DNA from: Streptomyces roseochromogenus subsp. oscitans DS 12.976
GTDB taxonomy: Bacteria > Actinomycetota > Actinomycetes > Streptomycetales > Streptomycetaceae
DNA length: 64,000 nucleotides
Reading direction: 5' to 3'
Assembly: GCF_000497445.1 (NCBI RefSeq)
Contig: NZ_CM002285.1
Span: 1,800,841 to 1,864,840, forward strand
The translations under genes were made by a program, and so were the position numbers. Below, piece after piece: positions 17,824 to 25,627 of the stretch; within the stretch, counting starts at the first letter, position 1, and each line of letters begins with the position of its first letter. Below the pieces are notes generated by a model, which saw nothing but the letters and a program-made list of their open reading frames with translations, searched no databases and was not told the origin of the DNA.

Positions 17824-18610
17824 CCTATGAGCGGGGTCCTGACTGTAGCTGTCTGACCAGGTGGAAGACTTCCCAGGCCGCGTAGCGTTTGACGCATCGG
17901 ACGATTTCGCGCCAGGTCTTGCCCTCCTTGATCCGGCGCGCTCGACAGGACCGACCCCGCACAGCGCAGCGAAGGACGCCTCACTGTCCAGGCGTTCCAG
18001 GTTGTCCCCCATCGTGATCAGCAAGGCGACGGCCGTGTCCGGACCGATCCCCACCACGTCCAGCAGCTGCGGGGCATGACACTTGACGAGGCGGGTCAGA
18101 CGAGCGCCCACATGGCGGATCTGCTCGGAGAGCTGGCCGATCCGGTGGGCCAGCAGACCCAGCGTGATCCGAGTGGCCTGCAGCACCGCCTCGTCACCGA
18201 CCTCCTCGTGACCGCTCACGTCGGTGAACCGCCCGCAGGTGCGGAAGAGTTCGGCATCGCCCAGTCCCCGATCTGCACTGGCCCGTCGCCCGCTTTCGCC
18301 CGGGCGCGGGCCCGCCCGCTCAGCACGGCTCGCGCCGCGTTCTGGGCATCGAGCGGATCCGATTTACCGCGCCGACGACGATCTGCCCGGTCCATCCGAA
18401 TCACGTCGAACACCTCTAAGCCCTGGGCCAGCAGATAGCGGGACAGAGACGCCCCGTAGGAACCAGTCCCCTCCACCCCGGCCCGCATCACGGCTCCCCA
18501 CTTTCTGGCCGGCTTCAGCAGATCGCGGTATCCCGCCGCGGTGGCCGGGAACTCGCCGGTGGCAAGCACCGTCCCCATCACTCTGGACATGCCCATCCCC
18601 CTTCCGGTCC
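17824..18610 (-). pseudogene. IS110-family (DEDD) transposase, frameshifted
   Basis: The DEDD half reads GEFPATAAGYRDLL, RAGVEGTGSYGASLSRYLL and FDVIRMDRADRRRRGKSDPLDAQNAA. The Tnp_20 half reads CHAPQLLDVVGIGPDTAVALLITMGD and SEASFAALCGVGPVE. The end, in a third frame, reads KEGKTWREIVRCVKRYAA. At least two frame changes and a missing N-terminus make it inactive. IS110 transposases act with a bridge RNA, but no intact element ends were found. Confidence 0.75.
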
Positions 18611-18729
18611 GGTGGCACGTCGCGTTGCCGGCACCGGGCCACGGCAGGCGGTCAGAATCGTGTGGACGCACAACAACAATCGGCAGGCCCCTATCGGGAC
18701 ACGCTCCGCCGGCCCGGCACCGACAAAAA

Positions 18730-19025
18730 GCGTCCTCAGATCCGGTAGCCCATCCCGATGAGGGTGGCGACCACGGTGGGCCGAGTTCGAGGCCGTCGGG
18801 GTAGAAGAGCCGGTGAGCGTAGCGGACCTCGCAGCCAAGACCGATGGCGAAGGTCTTGCCGGGCTCACCCCAGATTGCGGCCCGGGCGGTCCACAAGTAG
18901 AGCTGTCCGTCCGGCATTTCGGCGCTGCACGTGGATGCGTCCTGGGGCAGCGAACGCCTCATAAACGTTCCACAGCGGGCAGGTGCCGCCGGAGTGGGAG
19001 AAGTGGAAGCCGGTTGTCAACGATG
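18730..19025 (-). pseudogene. XRE/ScfR-type regulator, C-terminal remnant (copy 2)
   Basis: The frames carry GFHFSHSGGTCPLWNVYEAF and APGRIHVQ, then after a shift MPDGQLYLWTARA and GEPGKTFAIGLGCEVRYAHRLF. This is the PF09856-type regulatory domain, also decayed in the copy at 3546-3825. The two copies share long near-identical DNA, and each ends in a different junction. No helix-turn-helix remains. Confidence 0.65.
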
Positions 19026-19427
19026 ACGTGTGCGCATTGAACTGCACGAGCCTGAGCCCTAGCAGCAGTCTGTGGCTGTCCTCGCCATCGCTGACTAAAA
19101 GAAGGTCTTGGGGCTCACCGAGTGACACGCGTGGGGTGGCCTGAAGGAGCCGCCCCACGCAGTCGCCCACTGTGCCTGCCGCTTCACGTACGCGACTGCG
19201 GTCATGCCAGGGGAATGGCTGACTTTTGAATGACCTTCCCGTCAACCATTCACGCGCCGGATAGTTGATTCCCTTTCAGGCTGTTATCACATGAGGGCAC
19301 TTCCGGCCCATTGGTGAATTTTTTGGCTGGAAGGTGTCAGTTCATCTCTTGCGATTCTGGTCCGATGAGGACAGTATCTCGGTGCTCGGCAATTCCCCTT
19401 TCGGTTCAACCTCCGAGGAGTTGCTTC
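19026..19427 (+). promoter_or_regulatory. Gene-free AT-richer upstream region of the lectin gene
   Basis: No gene is supported. The last ~200 bp (about 19206-19400) are clearly AT-richer than the surroundings, with a T-run near 19318. That fits a promoter for the secreted lectin gene whose ribosome site (GAGGAG) ends 8 nt before ATG 19428. Exact -35/-10 boxes are not assignable by eye. Confidence 0.4.
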
Positions 19428-19949
19428 ATGAAGTTCCTGAACGTTCCGCTCGCGGTCGCGGGTGCCGGTGTTCTGGGCCTTTTGGCTCTCGGTGCCCCTG
19501 CCGCACATGCTCAAGAAATCCTCCCGGGTGCGCGGGCGGATAGCGGGTACAGTGTCCTGTCGAACGACTCAAGTCCTCAGCAGGTTCTCGACGCCTACGG
19601 TTTCGGCACGGCGAGTGGGACTCCGGTGGTCACCTGGGCTGCCAACGGTGGAGTCAACCAGAGGTGGTCTTTGCTTGATCAACCGGATGAGACCGTGGCC
19701 ATCGTGGGTGCGCAGAGCGGAATGTGTGTTGCTCCTTCCGGCTCGCACGGGGTTGTCACGCTGCAGGGGTGCAGCAGTGCGCAGTTCGGTCAGCGCTGGT
19801 ACAAGGAACGGCGTCCCGGGGGCCGCATCATCTTCGAGAACGCTTTGTTCGAGGGGCAGTGCCTGGACATGGCGGGAAGCTACAGCCAGGCCGTGGTCAG
19901 GGACTGCAATGGAAGCGTGAGCCAGAATTGGCGGCTCTTTGCTTCGTAG
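19428..19949 (+). CDS. Secreted ricin-type beta-trefoil lectin-domain protein
   Basis: ATG 19428 follows GAGGAG at 8 nt and gives 173 residues. The signal peptide is MKFLNVPLAVAGAGVLGLLALG with cleavage after AAHA. The mature protein is one beta-trefoil: three QxW-type repeats (NQRWSLLD, GQRWYKE, SQNWRLF), with paired CV/CL motifs (GMCVAP, GQCLDM, RDCNGS). Such RICIN modules bind galactose- or xylan-type glycans. There is no catalytic domain, so it is probably an extracellular carbohydrate-binding protein. It stands alone between debris and two strong downstream hairpins. Confidence 0.8.
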   Translation: MKFLNVPLAVAGAGVLGLLALGAPAAHAQEILPGARADSGYSVLSNDSSPQQVLDAYGFGTASGTPVVTWAANGGVNQRWSLLDQPDETVAIVGAQSGMCVAPSGSHGVVTLQGCSSAQFGQRWYKERRPGGRIIFENALFEGQCLDMAGSYSQAVVRDCNGSVSQNWRLFAS

Positions 19950-20004
19950 ACGTCACTGCGGTCCCTGCTGTTTTTATTCCGGGTGACAGTCTCGCGCTCG
20001 TGGT

Positions 20005-20029
20005 TACCGGGCATGTTCCCTGCCCGGTA
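20005..20029 (+). terminator. Hairpin downstream of the lectin gene
   Basis: A nine-base-pair stem (TACCGGGCA at 20005-20013 with TGCCCGGTA at 20021-20029) encloses a 7-nt loop 55 bp past the lectin stop. No U-tract follows, as is common for Streptomyces terminators. Confidence 0.5.
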
Positions 20030-20094
20030 CTCGGACAGCTTTCCGTGTCTGGCCTCCGGTAAAAGACTGTGAGTTCGGATTTCGGTGGGGCCTC

Positions 20095-20130
20095 GTCTTC
20101 TCTGCTGCGACCGTCCGCAGCAGAGAAGAC
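20095..20130. terminator. Perfect 15-bp inverted repeat, strong hairpin
   Basis: GTCTTCTCTGCTGCG (20095-20109) and its exact complement (20116-20130) flank a 6-nt loop. It lies beyond the lectin gene and could terminate transcripts from either side. A regulatory role is also possible. Confidence 0.55.
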
Positions 20131-20455
20131 ATGGGCAGTCGGCGGGCATCGCTGTCCGACGTGCAGCGCCAGCAGCGCCGGCCTTGGCCTGGGATGGGCA
20201 ATGACCGACACCGCGGTGGCTGGGAGCCGTATCCAGTGACGCTCAGGGCCGGGGAGGCGAGGTGTGAGAGCAGGCGTCACGCCGACCACCACGAGCGGGA
20301 CGCGATCTACGGCAGACAGCAGCCCCCTCGGAACTCCCGCTGCACGGACTGGCCCGCCAAGTGCGCTGCTCCGCCTCGCCCCTCAGCCCCGGCACGCGGG
20401 ATTGCCTGCAGCCGACCCAGCCATCGGATCCTGGCCCTGCGGCACTGGTCAGTCG
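20131..20455. other. Gene-free stretch
   Basis: No supported gene; it separates the lectin hairpins from the 3' end of the lipoprotein gene. Confidence 0.35.
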
Positions 20456-21013
20456 TCATTCCGAGGGACAGTTGTCCCACAGCCGGGAAAGCTCTTTGGG
20501 GATTCCGACGCAGCCGCCGCTGAACGGGGCGGCGCTGTGGCTGTAAGCCCAGGGCTGCCCGTTCCGGAGGATGAAGTACTTGCGCGCGCTGCCGTCGTCC
20601 TGGATGCCGACCTGCTCCTGGTGCGTCGCGCCCGGGGTGAGTTCGAAGGCGGTCGCGGCGTACCGCGTGTCCCCGCACTGCCCGTACAGGAACTGGCCCG
20701 GGCGCGGCTTGATGTGGCGGAAAAGGGAGTTGTGGCTGGTGTACGCGCGGGTGACCGCCGTTTTGACCGCCGCGGTCGCGACCAGGTTCCGGCAGCCGGT
20801 GCTCTTCTCAGACGCAGCCGTCACTGTCTGACCATCGCCTGCAGCCGCGGTGGCCGCCGGCTGAGCCCCGCCCGGAGCCGCTGCAGCCGAACCGCCCGCA
20901 TGAACCGAACCAGAACCAGAGCCAGAACCGGTACTACTGCACGCGCCGAGCAGAAACACGGCGGAGAACGTGACAGCGGCCGAAGCCATCGCGCGAGGCA
21001 TAGTGGAACGCAT
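20456..21013 (-). CDS. Putative lipoprotein of unknown function
   Basis: ATG 21011-21013 is preceded by a GGGGGG run about 10 nt upstream and gives 185 residues. The N-terminus MRSTMPRAMASAAVTF leads to a lipobox FLLGAC, so the protein is probably lipid-anchored on the outer face of the membrane. A Ser/Gly/Ala-rich linker (about residues 22-60) is followed by a globular domain with four cysteines (STGCRNL, YGQCGDT, GGCVGI, WDNCPSE) and a conserved-looking RKYFILRNGQPWAYS. I do not recognise the family. A 7-bp inverted repeat (ACAGGCA 21052-21058 / TGCCTGT 21064-21070) lies upstream and might be an operator. Confidence 0.75.
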   Translation of the reverse strand: MRSTMPRAMASAAVTFSAVFLLGACSSTGSGSGSGSVHAGGSAAAAPGGAQPAATAAAGDGQTVTAASEKSTGCRNLVATAAVKTAVTRAYTSHNSLFRHIKPRPGQFLYGQCGDTRYAATAFELTPGATHQEQVGIQDDGSARKYFILRNGQPWAYSHSAAPFSGGCVGIPKELSRLWDNCPSE

Positions 21014-21177
21014 CAGAACTGATCCCCCCAGAAAGAGCAGATGATGTGGAGACAGGCAGGTCATGCCTGTGTCCCGTGCATGCCATCCTTTCGGCCGTTC
21101 TCGACAACAATCTCCCCGTCCCGTCACAGCCCTGCAATAACAAACCGTCCATCCTGGAGCCGACCGCCCCCAGCCGC

Positions 21178-21300
21178 GTGACCGAACGTCTGCTGGAAAG
21201 CTCTTTCCTGCTGGCCCAGCTCGCCTGCCTGGGCGCCAACCTCTGCTACGGCATCGGCTTCGTCCTCAGCCGCCGCCTACGGTTCCCTCGGCGTGATCGC
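21178..21300 (+). pseudogene. DMT/EamA-type transporter fragment
   Basis: The short frame TERLLESSFLLAQLACLGAN followed by CYGIGFVLSRRL resembles a membrane segment and following basic loop of EamA-family permeases. Nothing else of the gene is present. It abuts the OYE-family remnant, which lies on the other strand. The assignment is tentative. Confidence 0.35.
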
Positions 21301-21309
21301 GTCGGCGGC

Positions 21310-21616
21310 CGCCTTCTCAGCTGGACGAAGACGCGGCCGCCCTCCTCGTGGACCGCGTCGGTCAGGCCCCGCCAGCCGGTCACGTGGGCGTCGGTGTGCA
21401 GCCCGGGGTGAAGGGGTAGCCCGCCGCCTCGGGGGAGATGGTGGTGGAGCCCGCGATGATCAGGCCCGCGGTGGCTCGCTGCCGATAGTCGGTGATCACC
21501 AGCGGGGGAACGCACCCGTCGGTGTCGGCGCGGTTGCGGGTCATCGGGGCCATCACCAACCGGTTGGCGAGCTTGAGGTCACCCAGGTCGAACGGCGCGA
21601 ACAGGTCGAGGCGCAT
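21310..21616 (-). pseudogene. Old-yellow-enzyme (alkene reductase) N-terminal fragment
   Basis: From ATG 21614-21616, MRLDLFAPFDLGDLKLANR, VMAPMTRNRA and GLIIAGSTTISPEAAGYPFTPG follow the NADH:flavin oxidoreductase family N-terminus (FMN-binding APMTR). A frame change then continues HVTGWRGLTDAVHEEGGRVF before the gene is cut at about 21310. About two thirds of the protein is missing. It was divergent from the TetR gene with a shared operator between them. Confidence 0.7.
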
Positions 21617-21714
21617 ACGGAGCTCCAGCGTTGCGGCGAGCATCGTAGGACAGCCGCCCTAGAGCGCCGTCACGCCAGGTCGCCCGCGTTGGTGGTGTCA
21701 ACGGCTTGACGATC

Positions 21715-21757
21715 TAGGACAGTCGACCTGCGTCGTGGCTCTAGGCCGACTGTCCTA
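21715..21757. promoter_or_regulatory. Inverted-repeat operator between the OYE and TetR remnants
   Basis: TAGGACAGTCG (21715-21725) and its inverted copy CGACTGTCCTA (21747-21757) lie 21 bp apart in the divergent intergenic region. A third half-site, TAGGACAG, occurs at 21646-21653, about 30 bp upstream of the OYE start. The layout is that of a TetR-family operator controlling both divergent genes; the binding protein is inferred. Confidence 0.6.
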
Positions 21758-21778
21758 CGACATCGGAAGGGGATCACC

Positions 21779-22060
21779 ATGACTGCTGTGGCGACCCGTG
21801 AACAGATCGTGGCGGCAGCCGACCGGCTCTTCTACCAGCTACTACCACCACTTCAAGTCGAGATCGTGCTGACCAACCGCGCCGACATCCAGGACTACGG
21901 CTGCCCCGTGGGCACCTTGACCACGGAGCTGGCCAAGCTGGAGCACGCCATGCTCGGCAGGGCCAGCCGCCTGTTCGCCCCGTTCCGCACATGGCTCCGC
22001 GAGCAGTTCGCGCCGCTCGGACCGGCCGACCAGGCCGACCAGGCCGACGAGCTGGCCATG
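21779..22060 (+). pseudogene. TetR-family regulator with a deleted DNA-binding half
   Basis: ATG 21779 follows AAGGGGA. The start MTAVATREQIVAAADRLFYQ is a TetR first helix. The frame then jumps: a remnant of the YYHHFKS recognition-helix end is present in another frame, and the sequence resumes as NRADIQDYGCPVGTLTTELAKLEHAML, the ligand-domain portion. The helix-turn-helix core is therefore deleted. It ends fused to a YciI fragment. Confidence 0.7.
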
Positions 22061-22062
22061 CA

Positions 22063-22325
22063 CGTTATCCGATAACAAGGCCGCCGCCGGCCAGCACATG
22101 GCCGGCCACCAGGAGTGGATCAAGCGCGGCCTGGACGACGGGGTCTTCCTGCTGGTCGGCAGCATCCAGCCGGGCCTCGGCGGCGCGGTCCTCGCCCACA
22201 ACACCTCGCGCGAGGTGCTGCAGAAGCGCGTCGACGACCCGTTCGTCGCCCAGGACGTCGTCACGGCGGAGATCATCGGGATCGCGCCGGCGATGGCGGA
22301 CGAGCGGCTGAGCTTCCTCCTGTGA
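22063..22325 (+). pseudogene. YciI-family protein, truncated at the N-terminus
   Basis: The frame DNKAAAGQHMAGHQEWIKRG followed by DDGVFLLVGSIQPGLGGAVLAH and DERLSFLL is the YCII-related fold, including the conserved H and the GSxQPxxGG turn. The first ~20 residues are replaced by the TetR fragment through a deletion. An internal ATG at 22098 could still give a shortened protein, but it would lack the first strand. Confidence 0.65.
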
Positions 22326-22612
22326 CGGCGCCGTTCCTCGGCCCCGACGGCGCGAAGCCCACGACGAGCAGCGGGCACGGGAGGTGGCCGGCCGCTACGA
22401 AAGCGACGTCATGAACCTCGACATCCGCAGCGACGGCGCTCACCCTGGCCGTCGGGATCAAGCCGGAGATCCGCGCCGCCTCGGACGTCGGCATGCCGGC
22501 CGACTACCCTGCCGCAGCTGCACTCCGGGCTCCCCTTCCGCTGTTCGGTGCGTGCGGCTGACCGCGCTCAACGGCAGGGGCCCCGGGAATTCGCCGATCC
22601 GGGCCCTTGCCG
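22326..22612. other. Degraded stretch
   Basis: A short frame around 22440-22520 (LAVGIKPEIRAASDVGMPADYP) looks coding-like but I cannot assign it. Otherwise nothing is seen before the 3' end of the glycosyltransferase gene. Confidence 0.3.
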
Positions 22613-24760
22613 TCAGCCCCGCGCCCCCGTTGCCGGTGACAGCGGGGGTTCCTGGTGGGAGCCGTAGCGCTCCATGCGCTGCCAGCGCAGGCGGCTGCCG
22701 GACAGGGCCGTGGCGACCGACTGGACCACCACGAGGTACATCAGCTGGCGGTAGACGAACTGCTGCAACGGCAGGCTCCACAGCGGTCCGAGCCGTTCGC
22801 CGTCGAGGCGGAACGCATAGGCCCCGGTGACGACCTGGATGAGCAGGAACGAGCACCACAGCAGCAGTACGTGGACGGGGTCGAGGAAGATCAGCCCGTA
22901 CACGCTCAGCACATCGACCAAGGGTGCGAACAGCGGCAGCAGCACCTGGAACAGCAACAGGAAGAGCAGCCCGCGACGGCCGAAGGTGCCGGCCGCTCCG
23001 CTCTGGCGAACGGCGCCGCGGTGCTTCCACATCGCCTGCAGAGTCCCGTAGCACCAGCGGTAACGCTGCCGCCACAGGGCGCCGAGGGAAGCGGGAGCCT
23101 CGGTCCAGGCGATGGCCCTCTCCTCGTAGACCACGCGCCAGCCGTCACGCCAGAACGCCATGGTGAGGTCGGTGTCCTCGGCCAGTGTCGCCTCGGAGAC
23201 ACCGCCGACGCGTACCAGCGCGGCCCGGCGCCAGGCACCGATCGCACCCGGCACCGTCGGCATGCACCGGGCCAGGTCGAACAGCCGCCGGTCCAGGTTG
23301 AAGCCGACGACGTACTCGATGTGCTGCCAACGGCCCAGCAGACCGCTCCGGTTGACGACCTTGGCGTTGCCGGAGACCGCTCCGATCCCCGGGTCGGAGA
23401 ACGGCTGGACCAGCTGGCGCACCGCATCCGGCTCGAAGACCGTGTCGCCGTCCATCATCACCACGATCTCGTGCGAGGCGGCGGCGATCCCCGTGTTGAG
23501 GGCGGCGGGCTTGCCCGCGTTCCGCTGGCGGATCACCCGTACGCCCGGCAGACCGAGTGCCTCGACGATGTCGGCAGTGCCGTCGGTGGAACCGTCGTCC
23601 ACGACGATGATCTCGACGGGGTGGTCGGATGCGACCAGGGACCGGACGGTCGCCTCGATGCCGGCCGACTCGTTGTAGGCCGGGACGATCACCGACACCG
23701 GTTCGGTGACCGGCGCTCCCCACGCCGTCCTGGCATGCCGCCGGTGCCTGGCAGCGGCGATCATGGAGATCACGGCGCGCAGGATGCCCAGCAGTCCGGC
23801 GAAGAGCAGCAGCAGGTCGAGTCCGTCGAGGCCCCAGACCGCCCCCTTGAGCAGCCACAGCAGCCCTACGCCGAGCAGGTGCTGACCGGTGGAGGCCGGG
23901 CGGTTGGCGTCGGTGAGGTGGAAAGCCTGGCTGACCGTCTGGAAGCGGTAGCCGCGCGCCTCCAGGCGCGGAATCAGTGCGTCCAGCGCGGCCACGGTCT
24001 GTGCGCGGTCGCCGCCGGCGTCGTGGAAGAGGATCACCTGGCCGGCGGACCCGGGAGGGGTGGCGTTGCGGATGATCCGCCGCACGCCCGGCTTCTGCCA
24101 GTCCTCGCTGTCCTGGGTGACGAGCACGGTCAGGTAGCCCTGCTTGCCGAGCTGTCGCATCGTGGCCCAGTCGGCGTTGCCCACCGCGTCGGCGCTGGAC
24201 GAGTACGGCGGGCGGAAGAGGCTGCTGGTGACACCCGCGGCGCCGGCCACCGCGAGCTGGTCCTCCCGCATCTCCAGCGTGCGCTGCCAGCCGGGCAGGC
24301 TGGGCAGATAGGGGTGGGTGAAGCTGTGCAGGCCGAGTTCGTCGTGATCCTCCGCCATCCGCGCGACCAGTTCGGGGTGGGTGGCCACGCCGGTGCCCAC
24401 GAGGAAGAAGGTCGCGGGCACGTGGTGCCGTTCCAGCGTCGCCAGGACCTTGGGGGTCCAGGTCGGGTCCGGGCCGTCGTCGAAGGTGAGCACCACGGTG
24501 CGCGCCGGTGGGGTGAGTGAGACCGGTGTGGATCCGCTGGACGAGATCACCGGGCCGCCGTTCTCGATCGAAGGCGGCACCTGGTCGACGGGTCCCTGCG
24601 GAGGGTTCCCGCCGTCGTCCTGGAAGCCGAACATGTGCTGCGTGTAACCCTCGATGAGCAGCGTGAGGGTGAGGGTCAACACCATGGTCACCAGCAGCAC
24701 CCAGTGGGTGCGTACTGGAGTTTCGCGGGCGCTACGGCCACGCCGTGGGGAAGAGCTCAC
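22613..24760 (-). CDS. Polysaccharide deacetylase / family 2 glycosyltransferase fusion
   Basis: This 715-residue membrane enzyme starts at GTG 24758-24760. One N-terminal helix (about 19-36) precedes a NodB deacetylase domain: LTFDDGPDP with D94/D95, HSFTHPYL with H145/H149, FRPPYSSS. A helix near 313-335 leads into a GT2 domain: PVSVIVPAYNES (354-365), MMDGDT (436-440), the EDTD acid (529-532) and QRYRW (565-569). Four or so C-terminal helices follow. The order NodB-GT2 with processive-synthase motifs suggests synthesis and deacetylation of a beta-linked N-acetylglucosamine polymer. It resembles the Streptomyces MatB layout, though orthology is not established. A membrane partner gene lies 81 bp upstream and a chitosanase beyond it. 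Confidence 0.85.
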   Translation of the reverse strand: MSSSPRRGRSARETPVRTHWVLLVTMVLTLTLTLLIEGYTQHMFGFQDDGGNPPQGPVDQVPPSIENGGPVISSSGSTPVSLTPPARTVVLTFDDGPDPTWTPKVLATLERHHVPATFFLVGTGVATHPELVARMAEDHDELGLHSFTHPYLPSLPGWQRTLEMREDQLAVAGAAGVTSSLFRPPYSSSADAVGNADWATMRQLGKQGYLTVLVTQDSEDWQKPGVRRIIRNATPPGSAGQVILFHDAGGDRAQTVAALDALIPRLEARGYRFQTVSQAFHLTDANRPASTGQHLLGVGLLWLLKGAVWGLDGLDLLLLFAGLLGILRAVISMIAAARHRRHARTAWGAPVTEPVSVIVPAYNESAGIEATVRSLVASDHPVEIIVVDDGSTDGTADIVEALGLPGVRVIRQRNAGKPAALNTGIAAASHEIVVMMDGDTVFEPDAVRQLVQPFSDPGIGAVSGNAKVVNRSGLLGRWQHIEYVVGFNLDRRLFDLARCMPTVPGAIGAWRRAALVRVGGVSEATLAEDTDLTMAFWRDGWRVVYEERAIAWTEAPASLGALWRQRYRWCYGTLQAMWKHRGAVRQSGAAGTFGRRGLLFLLLFQVLLPLFAPLVDVLSVYGLIFLDPVHVLLLWCSFLLIQVVTGAYAFRLDGERLGPLWSLPLQQFVYRQLMYLVVVQSVATALSGSRLRWQRMERYGSHQEPPLSPATGARG

Positions 24761-24841
24761 ATCGATGATTTCTGGGATGGGTGAAGAGTTCTGGAACGGA
24801 ACTGCGGGCGTGGACCAGGGGACGGGAGTCCTGACAGACCG

Positions 24842-25513
24842 TTAGAGCCCGAGCGTGCCCTGGGTGGGCGAGGCGGAGGGCGCCGCGGTCGGGGTCCGCT
24901 TCGGGTGCGGGAACGGCTTGTGCCCCTTGGGCCGCGTCGGACTCGGGGACGGCGTCGCGGTCGGGGACGGATTCACCGTCGGGGACGGTTTCGCCGTCGG
25001 GGACGATTTCACCGTCGAGGGCGACTTCGCCTTGGCGCTCGCGCCGCCGGCGGTCTGCGTCACGGGCGTCGCCAGGCCCGAGCTCCGGTGCCGCTGGGCG
25101 GTGGCCGCCGCGGCCGTCGGGGATGTCCCGGCCCGGGGCGCCTCGTGCGCGTGCTCGGCGGCGGGGCCCGGCTTGGGCCGCAGGGGGTGCGGCAGCAGCG
25201 CCGGCAGGGTCGGGCCGCCCAGGAAGGTGCTGACGAGCAGGGCGACGTAGGCCGCTGCCGGAGTCACCAGCGCGGCCACCAGGATGCGCAGCCGCCTGCG
25301 GCGGCCTCCTGACATGTCGACGAAGATGGGTTTGGGGGTGGGGCGTCGTACCGGCAGGCCACTCAGGCCCGGTGTGCCGGCGGTGGGCTCGGCCGGGGAA
25401 CCAGCCACAGCAGGCCCCTGGGTCGGCTCCTGAATGGGGACATCGGGAGACGGTGACGCGTCACACGTCACGCTGTCCCCGGCGGGCGCCGAGCCCTCCG
25501 GAATGGTCTGCAC
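24842..25513 (-). CDS. Single-pass membrane protein with a Pro/Ser/Thr-rich extracellular tail
   Basis: The 223-residue protein has a GTG start (25511-25513) and a weak ribosome site. An N-terminal acidic/Pro-rich cytoplasmic part (about 1-72) is followed by a basic RRRRLR and one hydrophobic helix (LVTPAAAYVALLVSTFLGG, about 82-100). The outside tail is Lys/Pro/Ser/Thr-rich with repeated SPT and KPSPT units. No enzymatic motif is visible. It precedes the deacetylase-glycosyltransferase gene by 81 bp in the same direction. A scaffold or accessory role in polymer export (as for the partner gene in matAB-like loci) is only inference from position. The repetitive tail could evolve quickly. Confidence 0.65.
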   Translation of the reverse strand: MQTIPEGSAPAGDSVTCDASPSPDVPIQEPTQGPAVAGSPAEPTAGTPGLSGLPVRRPTPKPIFVDMSGGRRRRLRILVAALVTPAAAYVALLVSTFLGGPTLPALLPHPLRPKPGPAAEHAHEAPRAGTSPTAAAATAQRHRSSGLATPVTQTAGGASAKAKSPSTVKSSPTAKPSPTVNPSPTATPSPSPTRPKGHKPFPHPKRTPTAAPSASPTQGTLGL

Positions 25514-25627
25514 AAGATCCGGACACTAGTGGCTCAAAACTGCTTGCAGGATAGAAAACGTTGAAGCTCGCGGAAAAAGTCCGCAAAGCACATGAGCGGG
25601 TCGGTGTGGCGGGTACCGTGAAGTACG

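Noticed and set aside
17242..17856. Intact 204-aa IS4 transposase
   Set aside because: Only the N-terminal domain is in frame; the C-terminal part of the frame is Arg/Pro/His shadow and the catalytic core is absent.
22655..24520. 621-codon plus-strand frame
   Set aside because: Antisense to the deacetylase-glycosyltransferase gene and rich in Gln/Gly/His/Arg.
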